Shown here in pieces: positions 1 through 6,169 of a stretch of DNA of 6,721 bases. The translations under genes were made by a program, and so were the position numbers. The notes under the pieces were generated by a model. That model saw only the letters and a list, made by a program, of their open reading frames with translations. It searched no databases and was not told the DNA's origin. Source of the stretch: Candidatus Delongbacteria bacterium. Its GTDB lineage: Bacteria; JAGOEH01. The number at the start of each line of letters is the position of its first letter. Position 1 is the first letter of the stretch. The stretch lies in assembly GCA_017997825.1 (NCBI GenBank), contig JAGOEH010000168.1:1-6721 (forward strand). The letters run 5' to 3'.

Positions 1-139
1 ATATATAGGCACAGTCCGCCATACCCATCGGCATTCCCGGATGACCGGAATTGGCTTTCTCTACCCCGTCCGCCGCTAAAAATCGAATGGTATCCGCAGC
101 CAGACAATCCAGCTCCGAATTCTGCCCGTATGGGTTCAT
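1..139 (-). CDS. tkt: transketolase, N-terminal 46 residues (gene runs off the left edge)
   Basis: Only the first 46 codons are present; the gene reads leftward out of the window. The visible protein has the transketolase opening: an '[17 protein letters not shown]' helix followed by [13 protein letters not shown] (about residues 30-42). In the family this segment carries the conserved His of the GHPG motif, which contacts the sugar-phosphate substrate and the thiamine diphosphate site. Transketolase moves two-carbon ketol units between sugar phosphates in the non-oxidative pentose phosphate pathway, in the cytosol. The ATG at 139-137 is preceded on the minus strand by AAGGAG with a 5-base spacer, and the conserved motif begins at the usual distance from it. 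The gene starts 36 bases after the glnS stop, with no terminator-like hairpin seen between them, so co-transcription with glnS is likely. Length and C-terminal domains cannot be judged. Confidence 0.93.
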   Translation of the reverse strand, partial: MNPYGQNSELDCLAADTIRFLAADGVEKANSGHPGMPMGMADCAYI

Positions 140-175
140 GCTCGCTCCTTTCCTTAACCCTGAATATAAATGAAA

Positions 176-1882
176 TTATTCCGACTTGAGTTTCTTTTCA
201 ATCTTGGACCAACTGTCCTTCAATCCGACGGTTCGGTTGAACACTAATCCCCGTTCGTCCGAAGAATCCGGATCCAGACAGAAATATCCCATTCTTAAAA
301 ACTGATAGGCTTGACCGGGTTGGGCATCGGCCAGCGAGGGTTCCAATCTGCATTCTCTCAGAATTTCGACCGAATCGGGATTGAGATGCTGTTTATAATC
401 CCCGCCGTCGTCCGGATCAGCCTGAGTGAATAAATGATTATAGAGACGGACTTCGGCCGGAATGGACGATTCGGCCGCAACCCAATGCAGGGTTCCCCGG
501 ACACTTCGGCCGTCCTTGGGCTCACCGCCCCGGCTGTCCGGATCATACGTACAATGAAGTTCCATAATCTCCCCGGTAGCAGGATCCTTGACCACTGATT
601 GACACCGGATCAGATAAGCGTGCTTCAGCCGAACCTCATTTCCCGGATAGAGACGGAAGTATTTCTTGGGAGGATCTTCCCGGAAATCGTCGCGCTCGAT
701 ATAGATCACTTTGGAAAAGGGGATGGTTCGGGTTCCCATCGTCATATCTTCCGGATTGTTGATCGCATCCAGTTGCTCGACCTGATGATCCGGATAATTA
801 TCGATCACGATTTTCAAGGGTCGTAGAACCGCCATCACGCGCCGGGCCTTTTTATTCAAAACCTCCCGGACACTGTATTCCAATAATGCGATATCGACGA
901 TGCTGTCTTTTTTGGCGACCCCGATCATTTCACAAAACATGCGGATGGCTTCCGCCGGATACCCCCGTCGGCGCATTCCGGCAATGGTGGGCATCCGAGG
1001 ATCATCCCAGCCTGTTACGATCCGGTTCTGAACCAGGTCCAACAGCTTTCGCTTGCTCATCAGGGTATAGGTCAAATTAAGCCGGGCAAATTCGATCTGA
1101 CGGGGATGGGACTTAACCGGTAACTGATCCAGAAACCAGTCATACAACGGTCGGTGGTCCTCAAATTCCAGCGTGCAGATCGAATGGGTAATCGATTCGA
1201 TCGAATCGGAGATGCAATGAGTATAATCATACATGGGATAAATGCACCAGCACCGGCCGGTGCGGTGATGCTCCACCTTCAGAATACGATAGATGACCGG
1301 ATCCCGCATATTCAGATTGGGTGATGCCATATCGATTTTGGCCCTCAGGACGCATTCGCCCTCCTCAAACTCCCCATTCTTCATTTTCTCAAACAATGCC
1401 AGATTCTCTTCCACCGATTGATGGCGGCAGGGACTTTCCCGTCCCGGGGCGGTCAATGTTCCCCGGTACTCCCGCATCTCTTCCGGCGACAATTTGCATA
1501 CATAAGCCTTGCCATCCCGGATCAACTGCAGGGCATAGTTATATAAGTGGTCAAAATAATCCGAGGCGTAATACAATCGATCATCCCAGTCAAATCCAAG
1601 CCATCGCACATCCTGCTGAATCGAGTCGACATACTCCTGGTCTTCCTTACTGGGATTGGTATCATCAAACCGCAGATTGCACAATCCACCATATTCTTTG
1701 GCTAATCCGAAATTCAGGCAGATCGATTTGGCATGGCCGATATGGAGATACCCATTCGGCTCGGGTGGAAACCGGGTCTGAATCCGTGCCTGCTCCGGAT
1801 TGGCCTTTAAATCCTGCTCAATGATCTCCTTGATGAAATGACTGCTCGCAATGGGGGCGGCGGATTCACAATCCGATTTCAT
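176..1882 (-). CDS. glnS: glutaminyl-tRNA synthetase
   Basis: This cytosolic class I enzyme attaches glutamine to tRNA-Gln using ATP. The 568-residue product is close to the E. coli length (554) and full length. The Rossmann catalytic domain shows [12 protein letters not shown] (HIGH at 47-50) and the second ATP motif as MSKRK (275-279). Taking a +7 offset from E. coli numbering, the glutamine-pocket residues are kept: Asp73 in RFDDTNP (E. coli Asp66) and Tyr218 in YPMYDYTHC (Tyr211). Asp242 in TLEFED corresponds to Asp235, which reads the acceptor stem. The remaining C-terminal part (about 350-568) fits the two anticodon-binding beta barrels; no extra YqeY-like domain is evident. The start ATG at 1882-1880 has AGGAG nine bases upstream. 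Having GlnRS implies that tRNA-Gln need not be made through the Glu-tRNA-Gln amidotransferase route. Transketolase follows closely downstream. Confidence 0.97.
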   Translation of the reverse strand: MKSDCESAAPIASSHFIKEIIEQDLKANPEQARIQTRFPPEPNGYLHIGHAKSICLNFGLAKEYGGLCNLRFDDTNPSKEDQEYVDSIQQDVRWLGFDWDDRLYYASDYFDHLYNYALQLIRDGKAYVCKLSPEEMREYRGTLTAPGRESPCRHQSVEENLALFEKMKNGEFEEGECVLRAKIDMASPNLNMRDPVIYRILKVEHHRTGRCWCIYPMYDYTHCISDSIESITHSICTLEFEDHRPLYDWFLDQLPVKSHPRQIEFARLNLTYTLMSKRKLLDLVQNRIVTGWDDPRMPTIAGMRRRGYPAEAIRMFCEMIGVAKKDSIVDIALLEYSVREVLNKKARRVMAVLRPLKIVIDNYPDHQVEQLDAINNPEDMTMGTRTIPFSKVIYIERDDFREDPPKKYFRLYPGNEVRLKHAYLIRCQSVVKDPATGEIMELHCTYDPDSRGGEPKDGRSVRGTLHWVAAESSIPAEVRLYNHLFTQADPDDGGDYKQHLNPDSVEILRECRLEPSLADAQPGQAYQFLRMGYFCLDPDSSDERGLVFNRTVGLKDSWSKIEKKLKSE

Positions 1883-1921
1883 ACCTTACGGCTCCTGATT
1901 AAATTTTTCCTGGTGGCTACA

Positions 1922-1959
1922 ATCATGCTCAATTATGATCGGACCGGCAATCCCCGGTC
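1922..1959 (-). other. two small hairpins in the presumed glnS leader
   Basis: Two adjacent inverted repeats lie in the region that would be the glnS 5' leader. GACCGG at 1942-1947 pairs with CCGGTC at 1954-1959 around a 6-base loop. ATCAT at 1922-1926 pairs with ATGAT at 1935-1939 around an 8-base loop. Neither is followed by a T tract on the minus strand, so they do not look like an attenuator. They match no riboswitch class I know. A role is speculative. Confidence 0.3.
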
Positions 1960-2013
1960 GGTCTGAAAAACCGTTCGGAATCGCGGTGCGATCGGATTAG
2001 CTAAGACACCATC

Positions 2014-2041
2014 AATTTAAATAAAAACAGACAAAAGTCAA
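2014..2041 (-). promoter_or_regulatory. candidate sigma-70 promoter for glnS (weak)
   Basis: On the minus strand TTGACT (complement of 2036-2041; 5 of 6 to consensus) is followed after 16 bases by TAAATT (complement of 2014-2019; 4 of 6). Transcription would begin near 2007, giving a glnS leader of about 125 bases. It is the best leftward candidate in the gap but is clearly weaker than the rightward promoter. Its -35 box lies about 30 bases from the rightward -35 box, so the two would be back to back. Confidence 0.4.
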
Positions 2042-2043
2042 CA

Positions 2044-2069
2044 CCAAATATCGGTGCCGAAAATTTTGG
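2044..2069. promoter_or_regulatory. imperfect inverted repeat between the two -35 boxes
   Basis: A nested dyad lies just upstream of the rightward promoter. CCAAA (2044-2048) mirrors TTTGG (2065-2069), and inside it TCGG (2051-2054) mirrors CCGA (2057-2060). The halves are slightly offset, so symmetry is imperfect. The position between two divergent -35 elements suits an activator or repressor site, but no regulator gene is visible in this window. Confidence 0.3.
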
Positions 2070-2070
2070 C

Positions 2071-2099
2071 TTGACAGTTCATGGACAATCCGATATATT
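2071..2099 (+). promoter_or_regulatory. near-consensus sigma-70 promoter for the desulfhydrase-like gene
   Basis: TTGACA (2071-2076) is a perfect -35 box. After exactly 17 bases comes TATATT (2094-2099), a 5 of 6 match to TATAAT. AT-rich DNA (AAAATTTT, just upstream of the -35) could help as an UP-like element. Transcription would start near 2105-2107, leaving an untranslated leader of about 190 bases before the ATG at 2296. This is the strongest promoter pattern I found in the window. Confidence 0.8.
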
Positions 2100-2110
2100 A
2101 CTCAAACATT

Positions 2111-2122
2111 GGATCGCGATCC
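2111..2122. promoter_or_regulatory. perfect 12-base palindrome just past the predicted transcription start
   Basis: GGATCGCGATCC is fully self-complementary and sits at about +5 to +16 relative to the predicted start. A perfect palindrome there could be a repressor operator blocking promoter clearance. As RNA it would form only a 4-bp stem with a CGCG loop. It contains two GATC sites, so Dam-type methylation could matter if the host has it. Chance occurrence is possible. Confidence 0.35.
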
Positions 2123-2184
2123 CATCTTATCCACCCTATCCAACCGGTATCCCTGATCGCATTTCTTAGCGGAGAATCGATTCA

Positions 2185-2232
2185 CCGGGTTCCATGGATA
2201 GTCTACGGGTATTCCGTGGCGTCATCACCCGG
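2185..2232 (+). other. leader hairpin A (two-tier stem-loop)
   Basis: The outer stem pairs CCGGGT (2185-2190) with ACCCGG (2227-2232). The inner stem pairs CCATGGATA (2192-2200) with 2210-2219 as nine pairs including one G-U, with one bulged base at 2212. The apical loop is nine bases (2201-2209). An internal loop (1 base and 7 bases) separates the tiers. No T tract follows, so it is not a terminator. It does not match a riboswitch consensus that I recognise. Confidence 0.45.
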
Positions 2233-2235
2233 GGA

Positions 2236-2284
2236 TTGGCTGTGGATCACGAGCCATGAGAATCAACGCTCAACCACAGGCCAA
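2236..2284 (+). promoter_or_regulatory. leader hairpin B abutting the ribosome site
   Basis: TTGGCTGTGG (2236-2245) pairs with CCACAG-G-CCAA (2274-2284): ten base pairs with one bulged G (2280). Inside the 28-base loop a smaller stem GAGC (2251-2254) / GCTC (2268-2271) is possible. The 3' arm ends in the two A's that open the AAGGAG ribosome site (2283-2288), so the folded form would press against or partly cover the site. This placement suggests translational control, but folding energy has not been computed. Confidence 0.45.
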
Positions 2285-2303
2285 GGAGAATACCGATGGA
2301 TAA
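2256..2303 (+). CDS. possible 15-codon leader ORF overlapping the downstream start (tentative)
   Basis: ATG at 2256 opens a 15-codon frame (MRINAQPQAKENTDG) that ends with TAA at 2301-2303, eight bases inside the next gene and in a different frame. It begins in the loop of leader hairpin B. A ribosome translating it would unfold the 3' arm of that hairpin and finish beside the downstream ATG, which is the usual geometry of translational coupling. No convincing ribosome site precedes it; only a poor GTGGAT lies upstream. The peptide resembles nothing I know. It may well be chance. Confidence 0.2.
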   Translation: MRINAQPQAKENTDG

Positions 2304-3291
2304 TTTTCTTGATCGCCGTCACCCGATCGCCCTGTTACCGACTCCGATAGAACGGATGAGCAATCTGAGCCGGGAGTATGGGGTATCGCTGTACATCAAA
2401 CGCGACGACATGACGGGGATGGAGTTAGGCGGAAATAAAATCAGGAAACTGGAGTATACCCTGTATCAGGCTGAGACGGAGGGAGTCAATGCACTGATGA
2501 CATGCGGGGGGATTCAATCCAATCATGCCAGGGCGGTGGCCGTGGCAGCCCGCAAACAAGGGTATACTCCTTATTTATTGCTGCGCGGGACTCCACCCGA
2601 AAAAGGACTGGACGGAAACCTATTGTTGAATACCATGCTGGATGCCCAGATCCGCTGGATCACCCCCGATCAGTACCGAACCGACCGCAACCCAATCATG
2701 CAGACCTGGGCCCAAGAACTCGAATCGATTGGTCAGAAGGTCATGATCATTCCGGAAGGGGCTTCCGATTCCACCGGTTATCTGGGATACGCCAACGCCG
2801 GACAGGAAATCCGGCAGCAAGCCGGTGAAATGGGAATTGATTTTGATGCCATTATCTGCGCCGTCGGTTCAGGCGGAACCTTCGGGGGACTGATGCTGGC
2901 CCAAAAACTGTTCGGCCTTAAAGCCCAAATTATGGGCGTCAATGTCTGTGATGATGCCCCCTATTTCAGACAACGGATCAGCCGGGTATTGGATGAATGC
3001 ATCCAGCGCTACCAGCTCAATTTCAGGATTCCCCAAGAAGAACTGATGATTATCGATGGATTTGTGGGTCCGGGGTATGCCGTTTCCACCCGGGACGAGC
3101 GCGACCTGATGCGTCATGTCGCCAGACAGGAAGGGATCTATCTGGATCCGGTCTATACCGGAAAAGCCTTCTGGGCCATGGATCATTTGATCCGCACCGG
3201 CCGAATAGCCGCCGGTTCCACTGTTCTGTTCATCCACACCGGGGGACTCTTCGGACTCTTTCCCCAGGGTGATGAGTTTATCGAGCCATAG
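2296..3291 (+). CDS. D-cysteine desulfhydrase / ACC deaminase family PLP enzyme (desulfhydrase-like)
   Basis: This is a fold-type-II pyridoxal-phosphate enzyme of 331 residues, the normal length for the family. GGNKIRK (45-51) carries the predicted Schiff-base lysine, Lys48. GGIQSNHAR (71-79) holds the Ser75-Asn76-His77 substrate loop, and GSGGT (191-195) is the phosphate-binding loop. Tyr287 in DPVYTGK matches the conserved active-site tyrosine. True ACC deaminases have Glu after this tyrosine and Leu in the later HLGG motif (Glu295 and Leu322 in Pseudomonas). Here these are Thr288 and Thr315 (HTGG), the pattern of D-cysteine desulfhydrases. The expected reaction is D-cysteine to pyruvate, sulfide and ammonia in the cytosol, though other D-amino acids or beta-chloroalanine are possible. 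The start has AAGGAG with a 7-base spacer. The gene is a lone plus-strand unit with its own strong promoter and structured leader. The family is certain; the substrate is inferred. Confidence 0.92.
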   Translation: MDNFLDRRHPIALLPTPIERMSNLSREYGVSLYIKRDDMTGMELGGNKIRKLEYTLYQAETEGVNALMTCGGIQSNHARAVAVAARKQGYTPYLLLRGTPPEKGLDGNLLLNTMLDAQIRWITPDQYRTDRNPIMQTWAQELESIGQKVMIIPEGASDSTGYLGYANAGQEIRQQAGEMGIDFDAIICAVGSGGTFGGLMLAQKLFGLKAQIMGVNVCDDAPYFRQRISRVLDECIQRYQLNFRIPQEELMIIDGFVGPGYAVSTRDERDLMRHVARQEGIYLDPVYTGKAFWAMDHLIRTGRIAAGSTVLFIHTGGLFGLFPQGDEFIEP

Positions 3292-3303
3292 GAACGGATA
3301 GCC

Positions 3304-3338
3304 GAACGGCCGCGTATCGATAAGATGCGCGGCCGTTC
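3304..3338. terminator. strong hairpin in the convergent gap, no T tract
   Basis: Bases 3304-3317 pair with 3325-3338 as 14 pairs (one G-T wobble) around a 7-base loop; the core is ACGGCCGCG / CGCGGCCGT. It lies 12 bases after the TAG of the plus-strand gene and 68 bases beyond the TGA of the minus-strand aminotransferase. Neither strand has a T run after the stem, so it is not a canonical intrinsic terminator. It may block converging polymerases or protect 3' ends of both transcripts. The rest of 3292-3406 shows nothing notable. Confidence 0.55.
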
Positions 3339-3406
3339 CGGTCAATTCGATAAGAAAACGGGGATGAGATCGGGGCATGATTTCCCGATGGCCGACAGAC
3401 TAAAGA

Positions 3407-4717
3407 TCAGCGTCGGGATTCGTATTCGCGGAATAACCGCATAAACAGCTCCGGTACCAGTTTCATCCGTTCGGGGGTTTCCACATACGCTACCCGCATC
3501 TGGGTTTTACCCGGATTGGGCTGCCCCGGTTCAACCGTATAAAAGCCGTCCATTGGGGCCACCAACAATGTCATCATTTTCCCGTTGAGTTCAACTTTTC
3601 CCTGCTGAGAACAGTACATCACAAAGTCATTGGCATCAAAGCCGGGTTTGGCGATGGTGCGGACATCGATCACCGAGTAGATGGACGCGTCCGGACTGGA
3701 GATAATGATTCCGGGGAGAATGGCTTTGATGTCGCGGGTAAAATCGATCAGCATTTTCTTGTAATACCCCTGCTGTTGTTTGTACCATTTCCGCAGATCG
3801 TCATGCTTTTGGTGGGCTAGGGCGCCAAAAACATACTGGCCGATCACATTCGGGCACAAATTAGCCGTGTTTTCCGCCACCGATTTTTCACAGAATTCGG
3901 GATTGTCCGTCACAATGGCGCCGACTCTCAATCCGCAGGCATTCCAAACCTTGGAAGCCGTTTCGATGCTGATGCGCCGTCCCTCAATCCCGGGCACTTC
4001 AGCCTCGGTGATTCCCCAAATACTGGTGGTCTGACTCTCCACATAGAACAATTCCCGATAGGCCTCGTCACTGATCATCCAAAGATTGTATTTGACGCAC
4101 AATTTAGCCAGCAGGATCATGCTGTCCCGATCATAGAAATGGCCGGTAGGATTGTCATAGGGAATGACAACCATGGCGAGGGGTTTGGTTTTTTCGATTT
4201 TAGCCTCGATTTCCGAGATATCAGGCAGGGTGAATTTACCGTTTTCCTGGAGGGTCCGGCTGACGGAAACGGTTTTTCGTCCGGTCCGTTTGGCCAGGGC
4301 GTGATAATTGGTATAGGCGGCATCGATCATGAACAGGGGGCTCTGGTCGCTGCCGGCCGGGCCGCAGACACCCAGGATCACCAATTCCATAGCATGGCTG
4401 CCGCCATCGGTGATCTGAACCTTCAATCCGTCGGTTTTAAAGCCGCTGGAGGCAATAATATTCAGAAAAGCCCGGCAGGTTTCCGGAAAACCGACCGTGG
4501 CCGAATACTTGACCACCCCGTCTTTGAAAGGACTGTCGGCGGCATTCAGATTGTACATCCGCTGCTGCATGGCAGGATGAGCCGGCAGAGATACATTGCC
4601 GATGGCTGTATTGAGATCCTCCACCTGATCGGTCCGTTTCATGAATTCAATCTGGGCCAATCGGATGGAAGACGGTTTTCGGGACTGATAATGGGCCGAT
4701 AAAACAGGTTTGGACAT
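3407..4717 (-). CDS. class I/II (fold-type-I) PLP-dependent aminotransferase
   Basis: This 436-residue cytosolic aminotransferase belongs to the aspartate aminotransferase superfamily. Expected cofactor residues are in order: the GGSHAME loop (105-111), Asn189 in YDNPTG, Asp217 and Tyr220 in SDEAYRE, Schiff-base Lys256 in ETASKVWNA, and phosphate-binding Arg264 in GLRVG. Arg408 in MRVAY would bind the substrate alpha-carboxylate. The amino donor cannot be read from these motifs; aspartate, aromatic or branched-chain substrates are all possible. Start choice: AAGGAG lies 11 bases before the ATG at 4717-4715 but only 2 bases before an in-frame ATG at 4726-4724. The inner ATG is preferred on spacing; the outer one would add MSI and overlap the gltX stop as TAATG. 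The frame stays open to 4786, but that would overlap gltX by 61 bases. It is the last gene of the sppA-gltX-aminotransferase run. Confidence 0.9.
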   Translation of the reverse strand: MSKPVLSAHYQSRKPSSIRLAQIEFMKRTDQVEDLNTAIGNVSLPAHPAMQQRMYNLNAADSPFKDGVVKYSATVGFPETCRAFLNIIASSGFKTDGLKVQITDGGSHAMELVILGVCGPAGSDQSPLFMIDAAYTNYHALAKRTGRKTVSVSRTLQENGKFTLPDISEIEAKIEKTKPLAMVVIPYDNPTGHFYDRDSMILLAKLCVKYNLWMISDEAYRELFYVESQTTSIWGITEAEVPGIEGRRISIETASKVWNACGLRVGAIVTDNPEFCEKSVAENTANLCPNVIGQYVFGALAHQKHDDLRKWYKQQQGYYKKMLIDFTRDIKAILPGIIISSPDASIYSVIDVRTIAKPGFDANDFVMYCSQQGKVELNGKMMTLLVAPMDGFYTVEPGQPNPGKTQMRVAYVETPERMKLVPELFMRLFREYESRR

Positions 4718-4734
4718 GATGGACATTACTCCTT
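4715..4734 (-). promoter_or_regulatory. ribosome site and stop/start overlap joining gltX to the aminotransferase
   Basis: On the minus strand AAGGAG (4734-4729) lies within the last two sense codons of gltX. It is followed by TAATG, in which the gltX TAA and an ATG share one base (4726), and then by a second in-frame ATG at 4717. Ribosomes ending gltX would be placed directly on the next start, so the two genes are probably translationally coupled. Confidence 0.6.
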
Positions 4735-6168
4735 GTTGAGTTGAAGCTCGATAAAAGCCAAAGCGGCATCCAGCCGTGCCAGACAACGCTCCCGCCCCAG
4801 CAGTTCGGCAACATCAAAAATTCCGGCCGAGACGGAGCATCCGGTCAGCGCGACCCGTAAGGGATGGATCAGAACCGCCGCCTTGACGGTAAGCGAATCC
4901 GCCAATTCCCTCAGATCCGTTTCAATGGGGAGACTCTCAAAGACCGCCAGATTTTTCCACCGCTGATGGATCATCCGTAGACGATCCCGGGTCAGGATCA
5001 AATCGGACCAGTATTTTTCCACCGCTGACGATTCATACGGAATAGAATCATTGAAAAAGAACCGGCTATACTCAAAAAAATCCTGCAAGCTATGCAGCCG
5101 GCTTTGCATCAATTCCACGACGTTGAGCAGATAAGGGCTCATCTCCAGGCATTCCCAGCGAGGATAACGCTGATGATAAGCCACCAGCGATTCCGCCAGA
5201 TCGGAAAGCGTCATTTGTTTCAGATGTAAGCCGTTGATATGTTGTAAGCGTTGGGGATCGAATACGGCATTCTTCTTACTGACCCCTTTCCAGTCAAACT
5301 GGGCAATCAGATCCTGTAGGCTGAAAAACTCCTGATTGCTGCCGTTGGACCAACCCAACAGGCTGATGAAATTGAGCAGGGCCTGGGGTAAAATGCCGGT
5401 TTTATCATACTCCTGGGGAGATACGGTCCCGTCGCGTTTGGAGAGTTTTCGGCCATCGGGGGCCATAATCAGAGGTAAATGGCCGAAACGCGGCATAGGG
5501 CGGTCCAATCCCCGATAGATCAGGATCTGTTTGGGAGTATTGGAAATATGATCATCCCCGCGAATAATATCGGTGATACCCATATCGCAATCATCACTGA
5601 CGACGGCAATCTGGTAGGTGGGAGACCCATCCCCGCGCAGCAGAACAAAGTCCTCGATCTCGCGGGTATGGATGCGGATTTTGCCATGAACCAGATCCGT
5701 GAACTCGATCCATTGATCGCTCGGGATCTTAAAACGGAGAGCATAACCGGGCTGATACTCCAGTTCGAGATGGCGGCACTCATGCAGCTCGCAAACCGGA
5801 ACCCCGCGTTTGACGGCCTCCTGACGCATTTGATCCATCGTTTCAGTCGAACATCGGCAATAATAGGCCTGATGCCTCCGGAAAAGCTCAAACGCGGCCG
5901 CCTGATGACGATGCTCATTCCGACTTTGCAGGACATAGGGCTCATCGGGTGTCATCCCCAACCAGGCCAGACTGTCCAGAATGATCCGAATCATGGCGTC
6001 ACTGGATCGGGACTTGTCCGTATCCTCAATCCGCAAAAGAAATTTTCCACCCGTATGACGGGCAAACAGATAATTAAACAGCGCCGTGCGGACCCCGCCG
6101 ATATGAAGAAATCCGGTGGGCGAGGGTGCAAAACGCACCCGGATCGGCATAACGGATTCGGCAATCAA
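4726..6168 (-). CDS. gltX: glutamyl-tRNA synthetase
   Basis: This cytosolic class I synthetase charges tRNA-Glu with glutamate. The 480-residue product is the usual bacterial length (E. coli 471). From the TTG start, it shows RFAPSPTGFLHIGG (HIGG at 22-25), RIEDTD (46-51), the second ATP motif KLSKR (241-245) and C-terminal PLRVALTG (436-443). A zinc site is preserved as Cys104-x-Cys106-x24-Cys131-x-His133, the same spacing as in E. coli GluRS. Because a separate GlnRS is encoded nearby, this enzyme is probably discriminating (tRNA-Glu only), an inference from context. Start: TTG at 6168-6166 has GAGG nine bases upstream and lies one base after the sppA stop. An in-frame ATG at 6150 gives the more family-typical opening MPIRVRFAPSPTG but has no visible ribosome site. 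The aminotransferase follows with overlap. Confidence 0.96.
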   Translation of the reverse strand: MIAESVMPIRVRFAPSPTGFLHIGGVRTALFNYLFARHTGGKFLLRIEDTDKSRSSDAMIRIILDSLAWLGMTPDEPYVLQSRNEHRHQAAAFELFRRHQAYYCRCSTETMDQMRQEAVKRGVPVCELHECRHLELEYQPGYALRFKIPSDQWIEFTDLVHGKIRIHTREIEDFVLLRGDGSPTYQIAVVSDDCDMGITDIIRGDDHISNTPKQILIYRGLDRPMPRFGHLPLIMAPDGRKLSKRDGTVSPQEYDKTGILPQALLNFISLLGWSNGSNQEFFSLQDLIAQFDWKGVSKKNAVFDPQRLQHINGLHLKQMTLSDLAESLVAYHQRYPRWECLEMSPYLLNVVELMQSRLHSLQDFFEYSRFFFNDSIPYESSAVEKYWSDLILTRDRLRMIHQRWKNLAVFESLPIETDLRELADSLTVKAAVLIHPLRVALTGCSVSAGIFDVAELLGRERCLARLDAALAFIELQLNKE

Positions 6169-6169
6169 A

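Larger units (their letters stand above)
1883..2295. promoter_or_regulatory. divergent intergenic control region between glnS and the desulfhydrase-like gene
   Basis: This 413-base gap separates two genes transcribed away from each other, and I see no convincing protein gene in it. The middle (about 2005-2110) is AT-rich and holds the promoter candidates. The left part (1883-2007) would be the glnS leader and the right part (about 2106-2295) the leader of the plus-strand gene. Both sides contain hairpins. An open frame beginning at 2081 starts inside the promoter spacer and is probably not a gene. Confidence 0.75.

Noticed and set aside
1321-1824. 167-codon plus-strand open frame opposite glnS
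   Set aside because: It is antisense to the conserved GlnRS catalytic domain and has low-complexity Pro/Ser/His-rich content with no family resemblance.
1883-2295. tRNA gene, T-box or known riboswitch in the divergent gap
   Set aside because: I found no tRNA T-loop consensus, no T-box motif, and no TPP, SAM, cobalamin or glycine riboswitch core by eye. The hairpins there are of unknown type.
2081-2350. 89-codon plus-strand open frame starting MDNPIYYSN
   Set aside because: Its ATG lies between the -35 and -10 boxes of the strong promoter, so the transcript would not include it. It also overlaps the desulfhydrase-like gene in another frame and shows no recognisable motif.
2869-3378. 169-codon minus-strand open frame opposite the desulfhydrase-like gene
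   Set aside because: It is a shadow frame that also runs through the strong convergent hairpin. It has no recognisable motif.
4139-4702. 187-codon plus-strand open frame opposite the aminotransferase
   Set aside because: It lies antisense within a gene with intact catalytic motifs; its glycine/aspartate-rich content mirrors the opposite strand, and no supporting promoter was seen.
4718-4786. 23-residue N-terminal extension of the aminotransferase up to an upstream start at 4786
   Set aside because: It would lie inside the gltX 3' end. The ribosome site AAGGAG at 4734-4729 serves the downstream ATGs instead.
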